Part shown: positions 46,358-54,671 of the stretch, piece after piece | How positions within the stretch are numbered: the stretch's first letter is position 1 | How the letters are laid out: each line of letters opens with the position of its first letter | NCBI GenBank assembly: GCA_027459505.1 | Contig: DAIDIE010000029.1 | Location: forward strand, 62,001-126,000 | Reading direction: 5' to 3' | DNA length: 64,000 bases | From: Acidobacteriota bacterium | GTDB taxonomy: Bacteria; Acidobacteriota; Terriglobia; Terriglobales; SCQP01 | Notes under the pieces: model-generated | What the model saw: only the letters and a program-made list of their open reading frames with translations | Told to the model about the DNA's origin: nothing | The model's database searches: none | Program-made: the position numbers and the translations under genes

Positions 46358-47365
46358 TTAGTCGCTGGGGCCTTCCTCTTCTCCCTCCACGTCTTCGCTG
46401 GCCGGCAGCGTGGAAGCTTCCGGGTCGGGCGCTTGCTCAGCCGGTTGCGACTCCTGAACTTGCACCGGCTCGTTGGCACTTGCTGGCTCGCCGCTACTCT
46501 CGGCAGTTCGCGAGGGTGGCTCGGGCACCTCTTCCGCGCCGGCCAAAAGCGGTGCGGTCTCTCCACTTTCCAGTTCCACGCCTTCCAGCCCAGCGCGCGT
46601 CATCTCTTCAAACTCCTTGAGCGTCGGCAGTTCGCCTATGCCGTGCAGCCCAAAACGAATCAGGAAATCGCGCGTGGTTTTGTAAAGAATAGGCTTGCCG
46701 ACCACTTCTTTGCGTCCGGAGGTGGTGATCAGCTTTTTTTCCAGCAGCGTGTTGATCACTCCGCCAGGGTCAACACCGCGAATCTCTTTGATTTCCGGCA
46801 CGGTGATCGGCTGGCGATAGGCGATGACCGCCAGTGTCTCCAGTGCGGGCAGGGAGAGCTTCACCGGGGGTTTGAGGCTCTTGATGAACTTGCGTACCGC
46901 TTCGTGGTGCTGCGGCTTGCTAGCCATGCGGTATCCGCCTGCCACCGCCTTAACCTCAATGCCGTGCTGATCGCCGGCAAAGCGCTGCTGCAGGATTTCC
47001 ACCGCGCTTTCCGCCTCGCTCTTGCTGATGCCCAGCACCGCGGAGATCTGCGCCAGCGTAGCCGGCTCCTCGGCGGCGTAAATGATCGCCTCCAGCGCGG
47101 AGAGCAGTTCCTGCGAGTGTCCCTCCTCGCTGGCGGCCTCCTCTTGCCTCTGATCACCGGTCAGTTCCGCGGCAGTCATAGCCGCCGGCGCCATGCCGGC
47201 CGGGGCTTCTTCATCAGCTTCGGCGCTTAACTCATTGCCGGCAACCGGGACGCTCTCTTCGCGGTCTGGTTCGCCCTGATGGCTGCCGCTGCCCGTGCCG
47301 GAGGTCTCAGGCCTCTCAGCGATCATCTCGTCGGTGGTGGCTTTGGGATCTAATGAGTCTGTCAT
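46358..47365 (-). CDS. scpB: Segregation and condensation protein B
   Basis: 335 residues. The central part (about 85-245) is the two winged-helix ScpB core (LLSALEAIIYAAEEPATLAQIS; ALETLAVIAYRQPITVPEIKEIRGV; TTRDFLIRFGLHGIGELP). Acidic low-complexity tails at both ends make it longer than most ScpB. It works with ScpA and SMC in chromosome condensation. It overlaps scpA by four bases. Confidence 0.93.
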   Translation of the reverse strand: MTDSLDPKATTDEMIAERPETSGTGSGSHQGEPDREESVPVAGNELSAEADEEAPAGMAPAAMTAAELTGDQRQEEAASEEGHSQELLSALEAIIYAAEEPATLAQISAVLGISKSEAESAVEILQQRFAGDQHGIEVKAVAGGYRMASKPQHHEAVRKFIKSLKPPVKLSLPALETLAVIAYRQPITVPEIKEIRGVDPGGVINTLLEKKLITTSGRKEVVGKPILYKTTRDFLIRFGLHGIGELPTLKEFEEMTRAGLEGVELESGETAPLLAGAEEVPEPPSRTAESSGEPASANEPVQVQESQPAEQAPDPEASTLPASEDVEGEEEGPSD

Positions 47366-48258
47366 TTGTAGTCGGGCTCACCTGAAATCGGCTTTTCCGC
47401 AAAAACGGTATCGAAGAACGGATGTTTCTTGACCAGGATGTCGCCAAAGGTGCGCTCCTGGCGTAGCACCACCGCATGCTGCTTCACCAGTTCCAGGACG
47501 GCAAGAAAGGTGGCCAGCAGGACGCGGCGGGTGGTGGCGCTCTCAAAAATTTTACGCACATTCACCGGCTCATCCGAGTAGGCCAGCAGCTTGCGGATGT
47601 GCTCAATCATGTCGGCGACGCTGACGTCCTCGCGGCCGATATCATAGGTGGGCCGCTCCCGCAGACGCTGCAATACTTGTTGGAAAGCCTGCACCAGGTC
47701 GTAGACGCCCACCGCCAGTTCGGGATTGGTCTGTTCATCCCCGGCAAAATCGTGGAGACCGGGGCGGCACCAACTGGCGTCCTCAAGCTGCTGCTTCTGG
47801 TGCAGCATGCCCGCCGCTTTCTTGAACTTTTCATACTCCAGCAGCCGCTGCACCAGCTCCTCGCGCGGATCCATGGGCGTTTCGCCGGGCAGCACCGGGT
47901 CGGGAGGCAACAGCATCTTGCTCTTGATCTGGATCAGGGTGGCCGCCATCAGCAAAAACTCCGCTGCCACCTCCACATCCAAGTCTTTGAGGGTGTCCAG
48001 CGCGGTCAGGTATTGCGCGGTAATCTCGGAAATGGGGATGTCGTAAATGTCGATATCCTGCTTGCGAATCAGGTCCAGCAGGAGGTCCAGGGGGCCTTCG
48101 TAAATCTGCGCAATGTGAATGCTGTAGGCAGACTGGGACGGGGGCGTAGCGGACGCAGCGCCGCCACTACGCTTGGCGGGGCGCTCGGCGCCGCTGGGCG
48201 TCGAGGACTGAGCTGCCGTAGTCGCAGCGGCTCTCTCGGGTTTAGGGTCTTCCGACAT
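47362..48258 (-). CDS. scpA: Segregation and condensation protein A
   Basis: A 298-residue kleisin of the SMC-ScpAB condensin. It has the N-terminal YEGPLDLLLDLIRKQDIDIYDIPI and the repeated ScpA helices, and a C-terminal winged helix (RRVLLATFLAVLELVKQHAVVL). ATG 48258 follows CCGGAG; an in-frame GTG six bases earlier lacks a spaced site. It is translationally coupled to scpB. Confidence 0.94.
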   Translation of the reverse strand: MSEDPKPERAAATTAAQSSTPSGAERPAKRSGGAASATPPSQSAYSIHIAQIYEGPLDLLLDLIRKQDIDIYDIPISEITAQYLTALDTLKDLDVEVAAEFLLMAATLIQIKSKMLLPPDPVLPGETPMDPREELVQRLLEYEKFKKAAGMLHQKQQLEDASWCRPGLHDFAGDEQTNPELAVGVYDLVQAFQQVLQRLRERPTYDIGREDVSVADMIEHIRKLLAYSDEPVNVRKIFESATTRRVLLATFLAVLELVKQHAVVLRQERTFGDILVKKHPFFDTVFAEKPISGEPDYK

Positions 48259-48264
48259 CAACAC

Positions 48265-48551
48265 TCCGGGGGCCGGGGGAGCGGCCCGTAAAGACCTGTT
48301 ATCGTACCATTGGCCTCGGCGGGCAGCTAGCAGGTGTTTTCCCGGGGCAAGCCGCTTCCGGGCATCGAAAAGGTTTGGCTTGTAACCCTGTCTGCTTTGA
48401 GAGCGTTTTCAAGGGCAGGATGAGCAGCGGGGCACAAATTTGTTGGCCGTTGGGGAGCATGCCGGGGACCTCATCGGCGGCGCGTTCAAGACGCGACCTG
48501 GAAGGGCGCCAGGCGCAGCGCAGATGCCGAGAACGGGAAGGCACCACCTTA
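48265..48551. other. Intergenic region between scpA and the sigma factor gene
   Basis: About 285 bases between divergent genes. It must hold both promoters, but no pair of boxes stands out and no gene is visible. Confidence 0.4.
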
Positions 48552-49241
48552 ATGGACGAAAATGGCGCCACTGAGCAAGTCTCTTCAGCCTTGAATCATG
48601 CGGCGACGGCTGCGCTCGATCAGCAACGGCAAGCGCGGGAACAGGCCCGGGAACAGGCCAAAGATGAGGTTCAAAAGCGCGACCTGGAACTGGTACAGCG
48701 CGTCCAGCATGGCGATCAGACGGCTTTTGAGCAGCTCTACTATCAATACCAGGGGCCGGTAGGACGCATGGTGGCCCACATGGTGCGGGATCCGGAGCAA
48801 GTTTCCGATCTGTTGCAGGAGATCTTCGCCAAAGCCTATTTCGCCCTGCCCAAGCTGGACGCCGAGACCCCTTTTCGGCCGTGGCTGTTCCGGCTCGCCA
48901 GCAATCACACGATTGACTACTTGCGGCGGCAAAAGCGGCGGCCGCAGGTTGCCGACCCAGGTCCGGAGCAGGAATGGGACCTGCCAGACCAGTCCCATCC
49001 CGACGCTCTACATCGGGTACTGACGCGCGATCTTGCACGTAAGCTGCTGAATTCTTTGAAGCCTCGGGATAGAATGCTGCTGGTTTTGCAGGAGTTTCAG
49101 GAATTGAGCCTGGAAGAGATTGGGCAGATCATGGGCATGCGGTTACCGGCGGTGAAGGTCGGGCTGTTTCGCGCCCGCAAGCGCCTGCAGGAGCATTACC
49201 GGGACTTGCCCGCAAAGCATGTGGGACGGAGGAGCCGATGA
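48552..49241 (+). CDS. ECF sigma factor
   Basis: A 229-residue sigma-70-family protein of ECF type. Region 2 (about residues 50-115) has FEQLYYQYQGPVGRMVAHMVRD, DLLQEIFAKAYFAL and RLASNHTIDYLRRQKRR. Region 4 (about 150-215) has LKPRDRMLLVLQEFQELSLEEIGQIMGM. A Gln/Ala/Glu-rich leader of about 45 residues precedes region 2. It overlaps the anti-sigma gene by four bases (ATGA), so the pair is co-translated and likely responds to envelope stress. Confidence 0.9.
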   Translation: MDENGATEQVSSALNHAATAALDQQRQAREQAREQAKDEVQKRDLELVQRVQHGDQTAFEQLYYQYQGPVGRMVAHMVRDPEQVSDLLQEIFAKAYFALPKLDAETPFRPWLFRLASNHTIDYLRRQKRRPQVADPGPEQEWDLPDQSHPDALHRVLTRDLARKLLNSLKPRDRMLLVLQEFQELSLEEIGQIMGMRLPAVKVGLFRARKRLQEHYRDLPAKHVGRRSR

Positions 49242-49684
49242 CGCAACAATGTGAGCTTTTCCGCAAATGGGTGGACGCCTTCAACGGCGAAATGGAGATG
49301 CCTGAAGCGCTGCGCAGCCATGCTGCTGCCTGCCCGCCTTGCCGCGAGTACGTGGAACTGCAACGCTTTGCCAAACAAGTGGTGCAAAGTGCGGAAGTGA
49401 GCCTTCCCCAGGTGCCAGTGAGCGCGGTTTGGGCGCGCATCCGCCGTGAACGGGAACTGGGATGGGAGCCGATGCTGTGGAACAGTTTTCGCCGTCTGGT
49501 GCCCATCTTTACCGCCGTGACCGCGCTGCTGCTGATCGCCGGTGGGGTGGCGCTACGCTCGACCGCGAACCAGCCTACCGTCTATGAACAGGCATGGCGT
49601 GGCGCGCAGCCAGGTACGGTCGCCGCCGTGGCGGCGCCGGATAGCGGCGCCCAGACCATTGGAGACTTGCTGGTGAGCAGGTGA
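49238..49684 (+). CDS. Anti-sigma factor with zinc-finger-like N-terminus
   Basis: 148 residues. The N-terminal anti-sigma domain has the HxxxCxxC signature (SHAAACPPC near 27-35), then one membrane helix (LVPIFTAVTALLLIAGGVAL near 87-106) and a short periplasmic tail. It should hold the upstream sigma factor at the membrane until a signal releases it. Confidence 0.88.
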   Translation: MTQQCELFRKWVDAFNGEMEMPEALRSHAAACPPCREYVELQRFAKQVVQSAEVSLPQVPVSAVWARIRRERELGWEPMLWNSFRRLVPIFTAVTALLLIAGGVALRSTANQPTVYEQAWRGAQPGTVAAVAAPDSGAQTIGDLLVSR

Positions 49685-49718
49685 GGAGAGGGTTCGTCGG
49701 AAGAACCCAATTGATTTT

Positions 49719-50105
49719 ATGAATCGTCACAGCACAGGAATTCTCGTTCTGGTCTTCGTCCTGGGCCTCTTTGCCGGGGCAGGCGGAGGCATGCTGCTGG
49801 CGCCTCACGTTCATCACCGGCCGAGCATGCAGGATATTCACCGCCGGTTTGTCAGGAAAATGCAAAAACGTCTGGACTTGACCCCACAGCAAACCCAGGC
49901 CTTTGACGCCATTTCCACCGAGTTGATGCACCGCTTCGAGGCTCTGCATCAGCAGATCCAGCCGCAGGTGGCCCAAATCCGGCACGAGGAAGGGGCCAAG
50001 TTCCGCGCCGTGCTCAATCCCGAGCAGCAGAAAAAGTTCGATGCCTGGGTGGCCCGGCAGGAGGCCAGGCACCACCATCCGCCTCCGCCGCCTGCCGGTC
50101 ACTAG
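49719..50105 (+). CDS. Spy/CpxP-like periplasmic protein
   Basis: 128 residues with an N-terminal signal anchor (LVLVFVLGLFAGAGGG) and helical periplasmic part (RRFVRKMQKRLDLTPQQTQAFDAI, LNPEQQKKFDAWVARQ) of the Spy/heavy-metal-sensor (LTxxQ) type. The tail is His/Pro-rich. The position directly after a sigma/anti-sigma pair suggests that it feeds back on envelope-stress sensing, as CpxP does. Confidence 0.75.
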   Translation: MNRHSTGILVLVFVLGLFAGAGGGMLLAPHVHHRPSMQDIHRRFVRKMQKRLDLTPQQTQAFDAISTELMHRFEALHQQIQPQVAQIRHEEGAKFRAVLNPEQQKKFDAWVARQEARHHHPPPPPAGH

Positions 50106-50186
50106 ATCTGCCCGCCCCCGCCACCGCGGCGCGTCATGCAACGCGGTCGCCCCGCCACGCAGCTGTCCCGTAAGGGGCTAAACGTT

Positions 50187-50235
50187 TATAATCAGAAATT
50201 CTGGAAGCTCAACTCCTTCCGTTAAGGCAGGAGTT
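50187..50235 (+). promoter_or_regulatory. TATAAT -10 element and leader hairpin of the PpiD-like gene
   Basis: A perfect TATAAT (50187-50192) with only weak -35 options. AACTCCT/AGGAGTT (50211-50217 and 50229-50235) forms a hairpin in the leader and sequesters an AGGAG, although that AGGAG is about 50 bases from the start and not the real ribosome binding site. Confidence 0.45.
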
Positions 50236-50281
50236 TCGGAATTTTGGGGCGGTGCCGCGCACTGCCTGGAGATAAAGTCGA

Positions 50282-52222
50282 ATGCTCAACATGTTTCAGC
50301 AGCGCGAACAGACCGTCCGGTGGATCTTCGCCGGTGTGCTGTTCCTTGTCTCGATCGGCATGGTGATTACCTTTGTTCCCGGCGGCTTATTCGAGGGCGG
50401 GGGCAACCAGTCCGATTTCGAAGCGGCTCGCGTTGACGGACACACCATCAGCGTGCAGCAGTGGCAGACCGCGCTGCAGCAGCAGATCCAGAATTCACAG
50501 ATCCCGCAATCGTTGGCGGAGCAGATTTACGGGAAGAGCATTCTCAACAGTCTGATTGCCCATCAGGCTCTGGTCGATGAAGCGCACCGCCAGGGCATTC
50601 GCGCCACCCGTAAAGAGATCGCCGACGCCATCTATCACATTGCCCCCAACCAGCTCTACCCGGGCGGCAAGTTCGTCGGCCCCCAGGCCTACGCCTCCTT
50701 CGTCGACCAATACTTCCATACCAGCGTGGAAGGCTTCGAAAAAGAAGTCGGCGACGAATTGACGGTGCAGAAACTGCAACTGCTGCTTTCCAAGAGCGTG
50801 CAGGTCACTGATGCGCAGGTGCGGACGGAGTTCAACCGGCGCAACGAAACCGCCACCTTCGATTACGTGGTCCTGGATCCCACGCAAATCGCCAAGACGA
50901 TTACCCCCACTTCACAACAGTTGCAGACCTTCTACAACCAGCATCTGGCTAACTACATGGCGCCCGAGCAGCGCCAGTTGGACGTGCTGGTGGCCTCTCC
51001 GGCGCAGCTTGCGGCGCAGATTCAGATTCCGGATTCGAAGGTGCAAGAGTACTACCAGCAGAACCTCGGGCAATACAAGTTTCCGGAGCGGGTGAAAGTC
51101 TCCCATATCCTCATCAAGCCGGCCAGCAAGGCCGCCGCCGACATGGCCGCCGCCAAGCAGAAGGCCGAGATGGTACTGAAAAAGGTGCAAGCGGGTGGCA
51201 ATTTCGCCGCCCTTGCCAAACAGTACTCCCAGGACCCTGGCAGCGCCGATGGCGGCGGAGAACTCGGCTGGATTCAGCGTGGCCAGACGGTGCCGCAATT
51301 TGAACAAACCGCCTTCAGCCTCAAGCCCGGCCAGATCAGCGGGTTGGTGCAGACCACCTATGGCTTCCACATCATCAAAGTGGAAGATCACCAGCAGGCG
51401 CACACCGAGCCGCTCAGTCAGGTGCACGACCAGATCGTGCAGCAGTTGAAGCAGCAGAAATCGCTCGATCAGGCGCAAACCGCGATCGACAAAGCAGGCG
51501 ATGAAGACCGTTCCATGCCCCTGTCGCAGATCGCTCAGCAACTGCACCTGCAATACGTGCAGACTCCCCTCATCTCCCGCAATGACCCGGTCGCTGGCAT
51601 TGGCACCGACGCGCAGTTTACCAGCGCCGCATTTGGCACTGGGTTGAACGATGTGACCCCGGTGGTGACGCTGCAGCAAGGTGGGTTTGCGATTGCGCGC
51701 GTTAAGCAGATTCAGCCTCCGCGGCAGCAACCCTTCACCGCCGTGCAGGCCCAAGTGGAGCAGGACTACCGTGCCGCGCAGAGCAAAATCTTGGCGCAGC
51801 AGCAGGCACAGCAACTGGCCAGTCTGGCGCGGAGCAAAGGGCTCAAGGCGGCGGCCGCCTCCATGCATCTGACCGTGAAAACCAGTCCGGCGCTGACCAG
51901 CGATGCCAGCCTGGGGAATCTTGGCGGCATTCATCCTATCGCCGCAACGCTCTTCAAACTCAAGCCCGGCCAGGTCGGCCCCGCCGCCACCATTGGCGGC
52001 GACAACATCGTCTATTCGCTGGATAGCATCGCTTTGCCCAGCGACGCCCAATTTCAGCAGCAGCAGAACGACATCCGCTCCGCGCTTCTCTCCCAACGGC
52101 AGCAGGACGCCTTCAATACTTTCCAGGCCGCTGTGACCGCGCGTTTGCAAAAGGAAGGCAAGATCAAGATCAACGAGAAGGCGATTGCACGCGCCATGGG
52201 TAACGGACCCGAAGGCGCCTAG
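50282..52222 (+). CDS. PpiD/SurA-type membrane-anchored peptidyl-prolyl isomerase
   Basis: A 646-residue foldase: N-terminal membrane anchor (VRWIFAGVLFLVSIGMVITFV), SurA N-like helical domain, a parvulin domain (about residues 270-375: VKVSHILIKPAS, GGNFAALAKQYSQDPGSADGGGELGWI, TTYGFHIIKVED) and a second, degenerate rotamase-like region near 520-600. It is the PpiD layout for assisting newly exported proteins at the inner membrane. Gln is unusually abundant. Confidence 0.9.
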   Translation: MLNMFQQREQTVRWIFAGVLFLVSIGMVITFVPGGLFEGGGNQSDFEAARVDGHTISVQQWQTALQQQIQNSQIPQSLAEQIYGKSILNSLIAHQALVDEAHRQGIRATRKEIADAIYHIAPNQLYPGGKFVGPQAYASFVDQYFHTSVEGFEKEVGDELTVQKLQLLLSKSVQVTDAQVRTEFNRRNETATFDYVVLDPTQIAKTITPTSQQLQTFYNQHLANYMAPEQRQLDVLVASPAQLAAQIQIPDSKVQEYYQQNLGQYKFPERVKVSHILIKPASKAAADMAAAKQKAEMVLKKVQAGGNFAALAKQYSQDPGSADGGGELGWIQRGQTVPQFEQTAFSLKPGQISGLVQTTYGFHIIKVEDHQQAHTEPLSQVHDQIVQQLKQQKSLDQAQTAIDKAGDEDRSMPLSQIAQQLHLQYVQTPLISRNDPVAGIGTDAQFTSAAFGTGLNDVTPVVTLQQGGFAIARVKQIQPPRQQPFTAVQAQVEQDYRAAQSKILAQQQAQQLASLARSKGLKAAAASMHLTVKTSPALTSDASLGNLGGIHPIAATLFKLKPGQVGPAATIGGDNIVYSLDSIALPSDAQFQQQQNDIRSALLSQRQQDAFNTFQAAVTARLQKEGKIKINEKAIARAMGNGPEGA

Positions 52223-52245
52223 CAATCGGCAGGGTAGCCTCTTTT

Positions 52246-52276
52246 ACGGGAACCGGGCGCTCCGGTTCCCGTTTTT
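52246..52276 (+). terminator. Intrinsic terminator of the PpiD-like gene
   Basis: An 11-bp stem (52246-52256 with 52262-52272) with a GCGCT loop and T5. Confidence 0.9.
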
Positions 52277-52289
52277 GTTTTTTGGGGGG

Positions 52290-52889
52290 CTACCAGCGCC
52301 GGCGCACCAGTTGCGCGAACGACGCTCCGCTGGGCGCCGCGAACACGCACAACTCGCTTTCCAGTCCAATCTTCACGCCGCGCACCAGTACCTGTTCGTC
52401 CACTCGTGGCGAAAGGAGTTTGGCCGCTTGCAGCCGGCGCAAAAGCGGCGCAATGTTTTCGGCGCGCATGATGATCTCGGCCTGCACCAGCGGACGTGTG
52501 GCGCTGGCGCCATCGGCATAGAGCAGGGTTACCGCCGCCTTCTCGCACAAATGAGGCTCGATGTTGCCGGGGCAGCAAGCCAGTTCCTTCAGGGTGCGCT
52601 GCACTTCGCCGGCCCCCAGTACGATTGCTACCCAGCGCAGGTCGACTTCACTGTGGCGCGCGGCAGGTTCGCACCAGACGTTCCAGGGTGCGAGTTGCTG
52701 GACCAGCGGATCCAGTGAGCAACCCGGGCGGGGGGCGAAGCGGAGGGATTCAATCCCGGTGGGGCCCGGCGCGACCATAGTCTTCGCGCGAGTGTTCGCG
52801 CGAGTGTTCGCGCGGCGAGCAGGGCTGGGTGTGCGGCGAGCGGGGACGAGAAGTTGTTGACAGTGAGCTTCAGAAAGAGCAGTTGCCAC
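52290..52889 (-). CDS. Unknown protein controlled by a SAM-II riboswitch
   Basis: 199 residues from GTG 52889, which has GGAG seven bases upstream and begins 26 bases after the riboswitch terminator; ATG 52778 is a shorter alternative. The N-terminal 45 residues are low-complexity and include a 12-bp tandem duplication (NTRANTRA, 52783-52806). The rest (WVAIVLGAGEVQRTLKELACC..., EIIMRAENIAPLLRRLQAAK, KIGLESELCVFAAPSG) is a mixed alpha/beta pattern with several cysteines. I do not recognise it, and it is not MetA, MetX, MetZ, MetE, MetK or AhcY, the usual SAM-II targets. Context predicts a role in methionine, SAM or sulfur metabolism or transport. Confidence 0.6.
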   Translation of the reverse strand: MATALSEAHCQQLLVPARRTPSPARRANTRANTRAKTMVAPGPTGIESLRFAPRPGCSLDPLVQQLAPWNVWCEPAARHSEVDLRWVAIVLGAGEVQRTLKELACCPGNIEPHLCEKAAVTLLYADGASATRPLVQAEIIMRAENIAPLLRRLQAAKLLSPRVDEQVLVRGVKIGLESELCVFAAPSGASFAQLVRRRW

Positions 52890-52914
52890 GCGCAATCTCC
52901 GGTTCAGGGCGGGC

Positions 52915-52941
52915 AAAAAAAATCCCGCCGGAATAGGCGGG
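52915..52941 (-). terminator. Riboswitch-controlled intrinsic terminator
   Basis: On the minus strand CCCGCC-TATTCC-GGCGGG followed by A and eight T, 22 bases after the aptamer's GCTAAA. GGCGG at the aptamer's 3' edge (52964-52960) can pair with the CCGCC of the terminator's 5' arm, giving a mutually exclusive antiterminator. Confidence 0.85.
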
Positions 52942-52962
52942 TGCTGTCTTTCTAGCTGTCCG

Positions 52963-53032
52963 CCTTTAGCACTTTTTTTAACGTGGTTGCAAGTAGCTGG
53001 TCCGGTGCTCCGGCGCCTAAATCACTCCACGG
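52963..53032 (-). ncRNA. SAM-II riboswitch aptamer
   Basis: The minus strand reads CGTGGAGTGATTT (53031-53019), an L1 insertion, CTTGCAACCACGTTAAA (52993 onward), then GTGCTAAAGG (ending 52963). This is the SAM-II consensus: P1 is CGTGG/CCACG (five perfect pairs, 53031-53027 with 52986-52982), with the conserved UGAUUU, the UUGCAACCACGUUAAA joint and the 3' GCUAAA that closes the pseudoknot. A candidate pseudoknot pairing is AGCAC (53009-53005) with GTGCT (52972-52968). L1 is longer than in the compact examples. S-adenosylmethionine binding should favour the downstream terminator and turn the gene off. Confidence 0.82.
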
Positions 53033-53052
53033 TTGGTTTCCCAACTGCCCTG

Positions 53053-53082
53053 AGGCTACGGCAGGTTGAGGCCACCTGTCAA
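53053..53082 (-). promoter_or_regulatory. Promoter of the SAM-II riboswitch transcript
   Basis: On the minus strand a perfect TTGACA (53082-53077), 18-base spacer and TAGCCT (53058-53053). It is placed so that transcription starts about 10-15 bases before the aptamer. Confidence 0.65.
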
Positions 53083-53136
53083 TAGGGAGAAGGTCGCGCT
53101 ACAATCCTCGGCAATCCTGTCCTCCATACTGGGAAC

Positions 53137-54483
53137 ATGTCCGGCAAACAACAGCTCCTGAAGTCACTGCGGCGTCAAGTGAGGCGGCTGGAGCAGCGCA
53201 GTGATATTGGGGCCGATACAGGAGAACTGGCGCCGGTATGGCGTGAAGCAACGCCGTTGCCGCCGATGGGCGTGCTCTCGCCCGCGGCAATTGGGGCCGA
53301 AGCGCTGCAAAACGAAGCGGGACTGTGCTTCCGGCTGCTGCGCCGCTATCCACTCAAGCACCGCTACGGCAACATGCCCTTGGACGAACTCACCGCGCCC
53401 GTGTCCGCGGAGGCCTGGCAGGCGCTCTGGCGAGAGGCCGGCGGCGCTGACGTGGATGCGCCTGCTACCATCGCCGCCAATGTTCCCGGTACATGGCTGT
53501 TTCTCGATTGCGAAACCATGGTCGCCGAAGATGCCACGGGGCGGCGTTCCAATTGGCCGTTTCTGGTGGGGCTCTTGCAAATGGATGCTGACGCGGTCAC
53601 CGTGGAACAGTTTGCCGTGACCGAGCCGGAGGGAGAGGCGGCGCTCCTGCTGGCCTTGCGCCGCTCCATCGAGAAGCGTAGTGCTGCTGGCGCCGCGCTG
53701 CTGGTCACCTTCAATGGGCGCACCTTTGACGAGCCGCTGTTGCGGCGGCGCTGGGAATGCCGCTTTCCTTGCTCCGAGCCTTGGCCAGCGCTGCCGCACC
53801 TCGACCTGCTTGCTCCCAGCCGGGCTCTGTGGCGCTTGACCGAACGTGACTGCCGCCTGCGTTACCTGGAGTGGAGGGTGCTGGGTGTGGAACGCGAAGC
53901 GGACCTGAGTGGAGAATTGGAAAACCACGTCCACATTGAGCCGGCCTCCTCGCCCGAGCTGCTGGCCGATCGGCTGACCAGTTGGCCCATCTTTCACCAC
54001 AATGCCAGTGATCTGCTTGGGCTGGCTGGCCTCACCCGGCGGGCGTTGGCGCTGCTGCACGAGCCAGAGCGTTTGCGTCGCGGCGAGGCACTGTACAGCC
54101 TGGCGAGGCGCGAGCAGCAGCGCGGCGGCGAGCGCGCCGGTGAACTCCTCATGGCGGCTCTGCGCAAGCCCATCTCCGAGGTGCTGGAGGTTGAGGCGCG
54201 CGCCTCTCTAGCGCGGCACTTGGCCCAAGCCAGACAGACAGGGGAGGCGATTGCGCTCTGGCAGGACCTGGCGGGCTTCCGCAACAGCCGCCAACTGGAA
54301 GCCCTGGAGCGGCTGGCCAAATGGCATGAACATCACAGCAAGGACCTGGACCAGGCGCTGCTCGCGGTTGAGCGCGGCCTAACGCTCCTTCCAGGAAAAC
54401 CGGAAGCGCGTGAGAAATGGGAGCAGCGCCGGCAACGCCTGCTGCGTAAAAAGCAGCCAGGCGGCAAGCGCAAGAAAAGATGA
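53137..54483 (+). CDS. YprB-like RNase H-fold nuclease with C-terminal TPR-like region
   Basis: 448 residues. The central part (about 115-290) is the YprB RNase H-like domain of the DnaQ/exonuclease type: WLFLDCETM (first acidic motif), LVTFNGRTFDEPLL (motif II) and HHNASDLLGLAGL (HxxxD motif III). Thus the metal-binding acidic residues are present. The C-terminal 150 residues are helical and repeat-like, with a Lys/Arg tail. The expected activity is 3'-5' exonuclease on DNA or RNA; the substrate is unknown. No clear ribosome binding site precedes ATG 53137. Confidence 0.82.
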   Translation: MSGKQQLLKSLRRQVRRLEQRSDIGADTGELAPVWREATPLPPMGVLSPAAIGAEALQNEAGLCFRLLRRYPLKHRYGNMPLDELTAPVSAEAWQALWREAGGADVDAPATIAANVPGTWLFLDCETMVAEDATGRRSNWPFLVGLLQMDADAVTVEQFAVTEPEGEAALLLALRRSIEKRSAAGAALLVTFNGRTFDEPLLRRRWECRFPCSEPWPALPHLDLLAPSRALWRLTERDCRLRYLEWRVLGVEREADLSGELENHVHIEPASSPELLADRLTSWPIFHHNASDLLGLAGLTRRALALLHEPERLRRGEALYSLARREQQRGGERAGELLMAALRKPISEVLEVEARASLARHLAQARQTGEAIALWQDLAGFRNSRQLEALERLAKWHEHHSKDLDQALLAVERGLTLLPGKPEAREKWEQRRQRLLRKKQPGGKRKKR

Positions 54484-54612
54484 GCTGAAAGGGCGCGGTC
54501 CCAAATTGAAACCGGAGCGGGATCTATTTTCAAATCGTTACGACAGCTCCGGGCAGTGGCTAGTTGGGGCGTTCCGCGGGTGTCGGCTTCCTCCATTCGA
54601 ATCCCCAGCTCC

Positions 54613-54642
54613 TTGACGAACCTCGCCGTGTTAACATATAAC
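54613..54642 (+). promoter_or_regulatory. Promoter of the toxin-antitoxin-chaperone module
   Basis: TTGACG (54613-54618), 18-base spacer and TATAAC (54637-54642), inside an AT-rich patch with repeated TTAAC (GTTAACATATAACTTAAC) that could be the antitoxin's operator. Confidence 0.6.
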
Positions 54643-54671
54643 TTAACGAGCATCATCATGGGCGTGAACGG

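Noticed and set aside
52960-53060. 6S RNA and ZTP riboswitch as explanations for the structured minus-strand leader
   Set aside because: GGGAAACC resembles part of a ZTP element, but the CCGCCUGGGC core is missing, and no 6S closing stem or bubble is visible. The SAM-II consensus fits at every conserved position instead.
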